Notes under the pieces: generated by a model
Databases searched by the model: none
The model's input: the letters and a program-made list of their open reading frames with translations, nothing else
What the model was told of the DNA's origin: nothing
DNA from: Mytilinidion resinicola
Lineage: Eukaryota; Ascomycota; Dothideomycetes; Mytilinidiales; Mytilinidiaceae
Assembly: GCF_010093595.1 (NCBI RefSeq)
Contig: NW_022985461.1
Coordinates: forward strand, 442,983 to 465,468
Length of the DNA stretch: 22,486 bases
Reading direction: 5' to 3'
Shown here: in pieces, positions 21,888-22,486 of the stretch
Layout: every line of letters starts with the position of its first letter
Numbering within the stretch: the stretch's first letter is position 1
Program-made: the position numbers and the translations under genes

Positions 21888-22013
21888 AGTCGGGAAGAAA
21901 ATGGGGTCCTACATGGGGAATGTGATTTCTGGAAATGGCGTCTTTTGATTAATTTCTTGACGATACAGCGAGCGGAGAGCATTGGCACCCAGTAGGGGAT
22001 GTTTTGTATGCAT

Positions 22014-22039
22014 GGGTAGGGTAGGGTTGGGTTGGGTAA
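22014..22039 (+). repeat. Five GGG tracts, quadruplex-prone repeat
   Basis: Five GGG tracts are separated by two-base spacers in the order TA, TA, TT, TT and followed by TAA. The pattern satisfies the usual G3N1-7 rule for an intramolecular G-quadruplex on the plus strand, the sense strand of the preceding gene. It resembles, but is not, the fungal telomere unit TTAGGG. Confidence 0.7.
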
Positions 22040-22191
22040 TATTACGTAGGCATAGGAAACGGGTTTGCGCTCGCGTTAATTCATAGTCGATGAGTAACGG
22101 ATTGCATTTATTTCTGTCGGTCTATCTCTCTCGCTGCCGTTATGCTTTGAAAAGTTCTGCGCGGTTAGATTCGCGAGTCTTTGTAATTGTA

Positions 22192-22245
22192 TTGACTAAG
22201 AAGGGGGCCATACGGCGTGCTATGCCTCCTACCCTCCTTAGTTAA
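22192..22245. repeat. Imperfect hairpin with nested inner stem
   Basis: Bases 22192-22205 can pair with 22232-22245 over 14 positions with one mismatch and one G-T pair. Inside, 22206-22212 can pair with 22221-22226 with one bulged base. Such a structure could act in 3'-end formation or be a relic of a small inverted-repeat element; its function is unknown. Confidence 0.5.
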
Positions 22246-22382
22246 GACAACTACAAAGCTTCACAGATCTATCCGCGCGAGACGGGTTTTAGAAGACGCG
22301 GAGGGGAGGCGGAGGGCGACGCGATGTGATTACTTTTCATTGCCTTCCGAAACTTATAAATCAGGTTCTCGGTAACGTAGCC

Positions 22383-22416
22383 GGATAGCATGTGGCACAG
22401 GATAGCATGTGGCCCA
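22383..22416. repeat. 17-bp tandem duplication
   Basis: The word GGATAGCATGTGGC occurs at 22383-22396 and again at 22400-22413, in two adjoining 17-bp units that differ at one base in the remaining three (ACA versus CCA). It lies about 50 bases upstream of the possible start codon at 22466. Confidence 0.9.
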
Positions 22417-22465
22417 CCCCATCAAATTCTCCGGAAACGCGACGCGTGATACAACTACAACCTCA

Positions 22466-22486
22466 ATGCCTCCACCACAACAACAA
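22466..22486 (+). CDS. Possible 5' end of a gene cut by the window
   Basis: The final 21 bases read as an ATG followed by six codons for Pro, Pro, Pro, Gln, Gln, Gln in a purine-minus-3 context (CTCAATGCC). A CA-rich leader precedes it. Pro/Gln-rich openings are common in fungal regulatory proteins, but seven codons cannot identify a family or prove coding. Confidence 0.3.

Larger units (their letters stand above)
21888..22465. other. 3' flank of the BRR6-like gene
   Basis: No coding frame is supported in these 578 bases. They contain a run of five GGG tracts (22014-22036), an imperfect hairpin of about 54 nt (22192-22245), and a 17-bp tandem duplication (22383-22416). The far end, with its CT/CA-rich bases before the ATG at 22466, may be the leader of a gene continuing beyond the window. 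Confidence 0.5.

Noticed and set aside
22014..22039. True interstitial telomere repeat
   Set aside because: The spacers are TA and TT in the wrong order for perfect TTAGGG units and there are only five tracts, so it is listed only as a quadruplex-prone repeat.
1..22486. tRNA, rRNA or CRISPR features
   Set aside because: No cloverleaf-like A/B box pair, rRNA segment or regularly spaced repeat outside the coding TPR array was seen by eye.

Overview
The window is nuclear DNA of a filamentous ascomycete (Pezizomycotina; the class cannot be fixed from the sequence alone). The evidence is short GT-AG introns of about 46 to 108 nt with CTAAC/CTAAT-like branch sites, a head-to-head pair of type I fungal fatty acid synthase genes, a fungal NOD-like receptor, and a Brl1/Brr6 nuclear-envelope protein.

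Left part (about 1-6.4 kb) looks like accessory genome. It starts with a decayed copy of a fungal DUF6601-type gene (274-927, minus) that has no usable ATG and no membrane-spanning C-terminus. Next is a fungal NLR/STAND gene on the plus strand (1692-5673). It is split over several reading frames, but six exons and five short introns rejoin it into one intact 1242-residue protein: a SesB/SERAC1-like alpha/beta hydrolase, an NB-ARC switch, and a C-terminal array of ten nearly identical 41-42-residue TPR units. Within that array one codon per unit is almost always different while its flanks barely change. This is the pattern expected of a fast-evolving recognition surface, and it is the most interesting signal in the window.

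Middle part (6.5-19.6 kb) is core metabolism. The FAS alpha gene (FAS2, minus, 6510-12223, 1862 residues) and the FAS beta gene (FAS1, plus, 13339-19645, 2085 residues) diverge from a shared intergenic region of about 1.1 kb. Both are intact with all catalytic motifs visible, and their products form the cytosolic alpha6beta6 fatty acid synthase.

Right part (20.2-21.9 kb) holds a 503-residue Brl1/Brr6-family protein of the nuclear envelope. The 3' flank contains a five-tract GGG repeat, a long imperfect hairpin and a 17-bp tandem duplication. The last 21 bases may open another gene that runs out of the window.

All exon boundaries were inferred by reading splice signals and protein-family continuity by eye. 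No transcript, database or alignment search was available.
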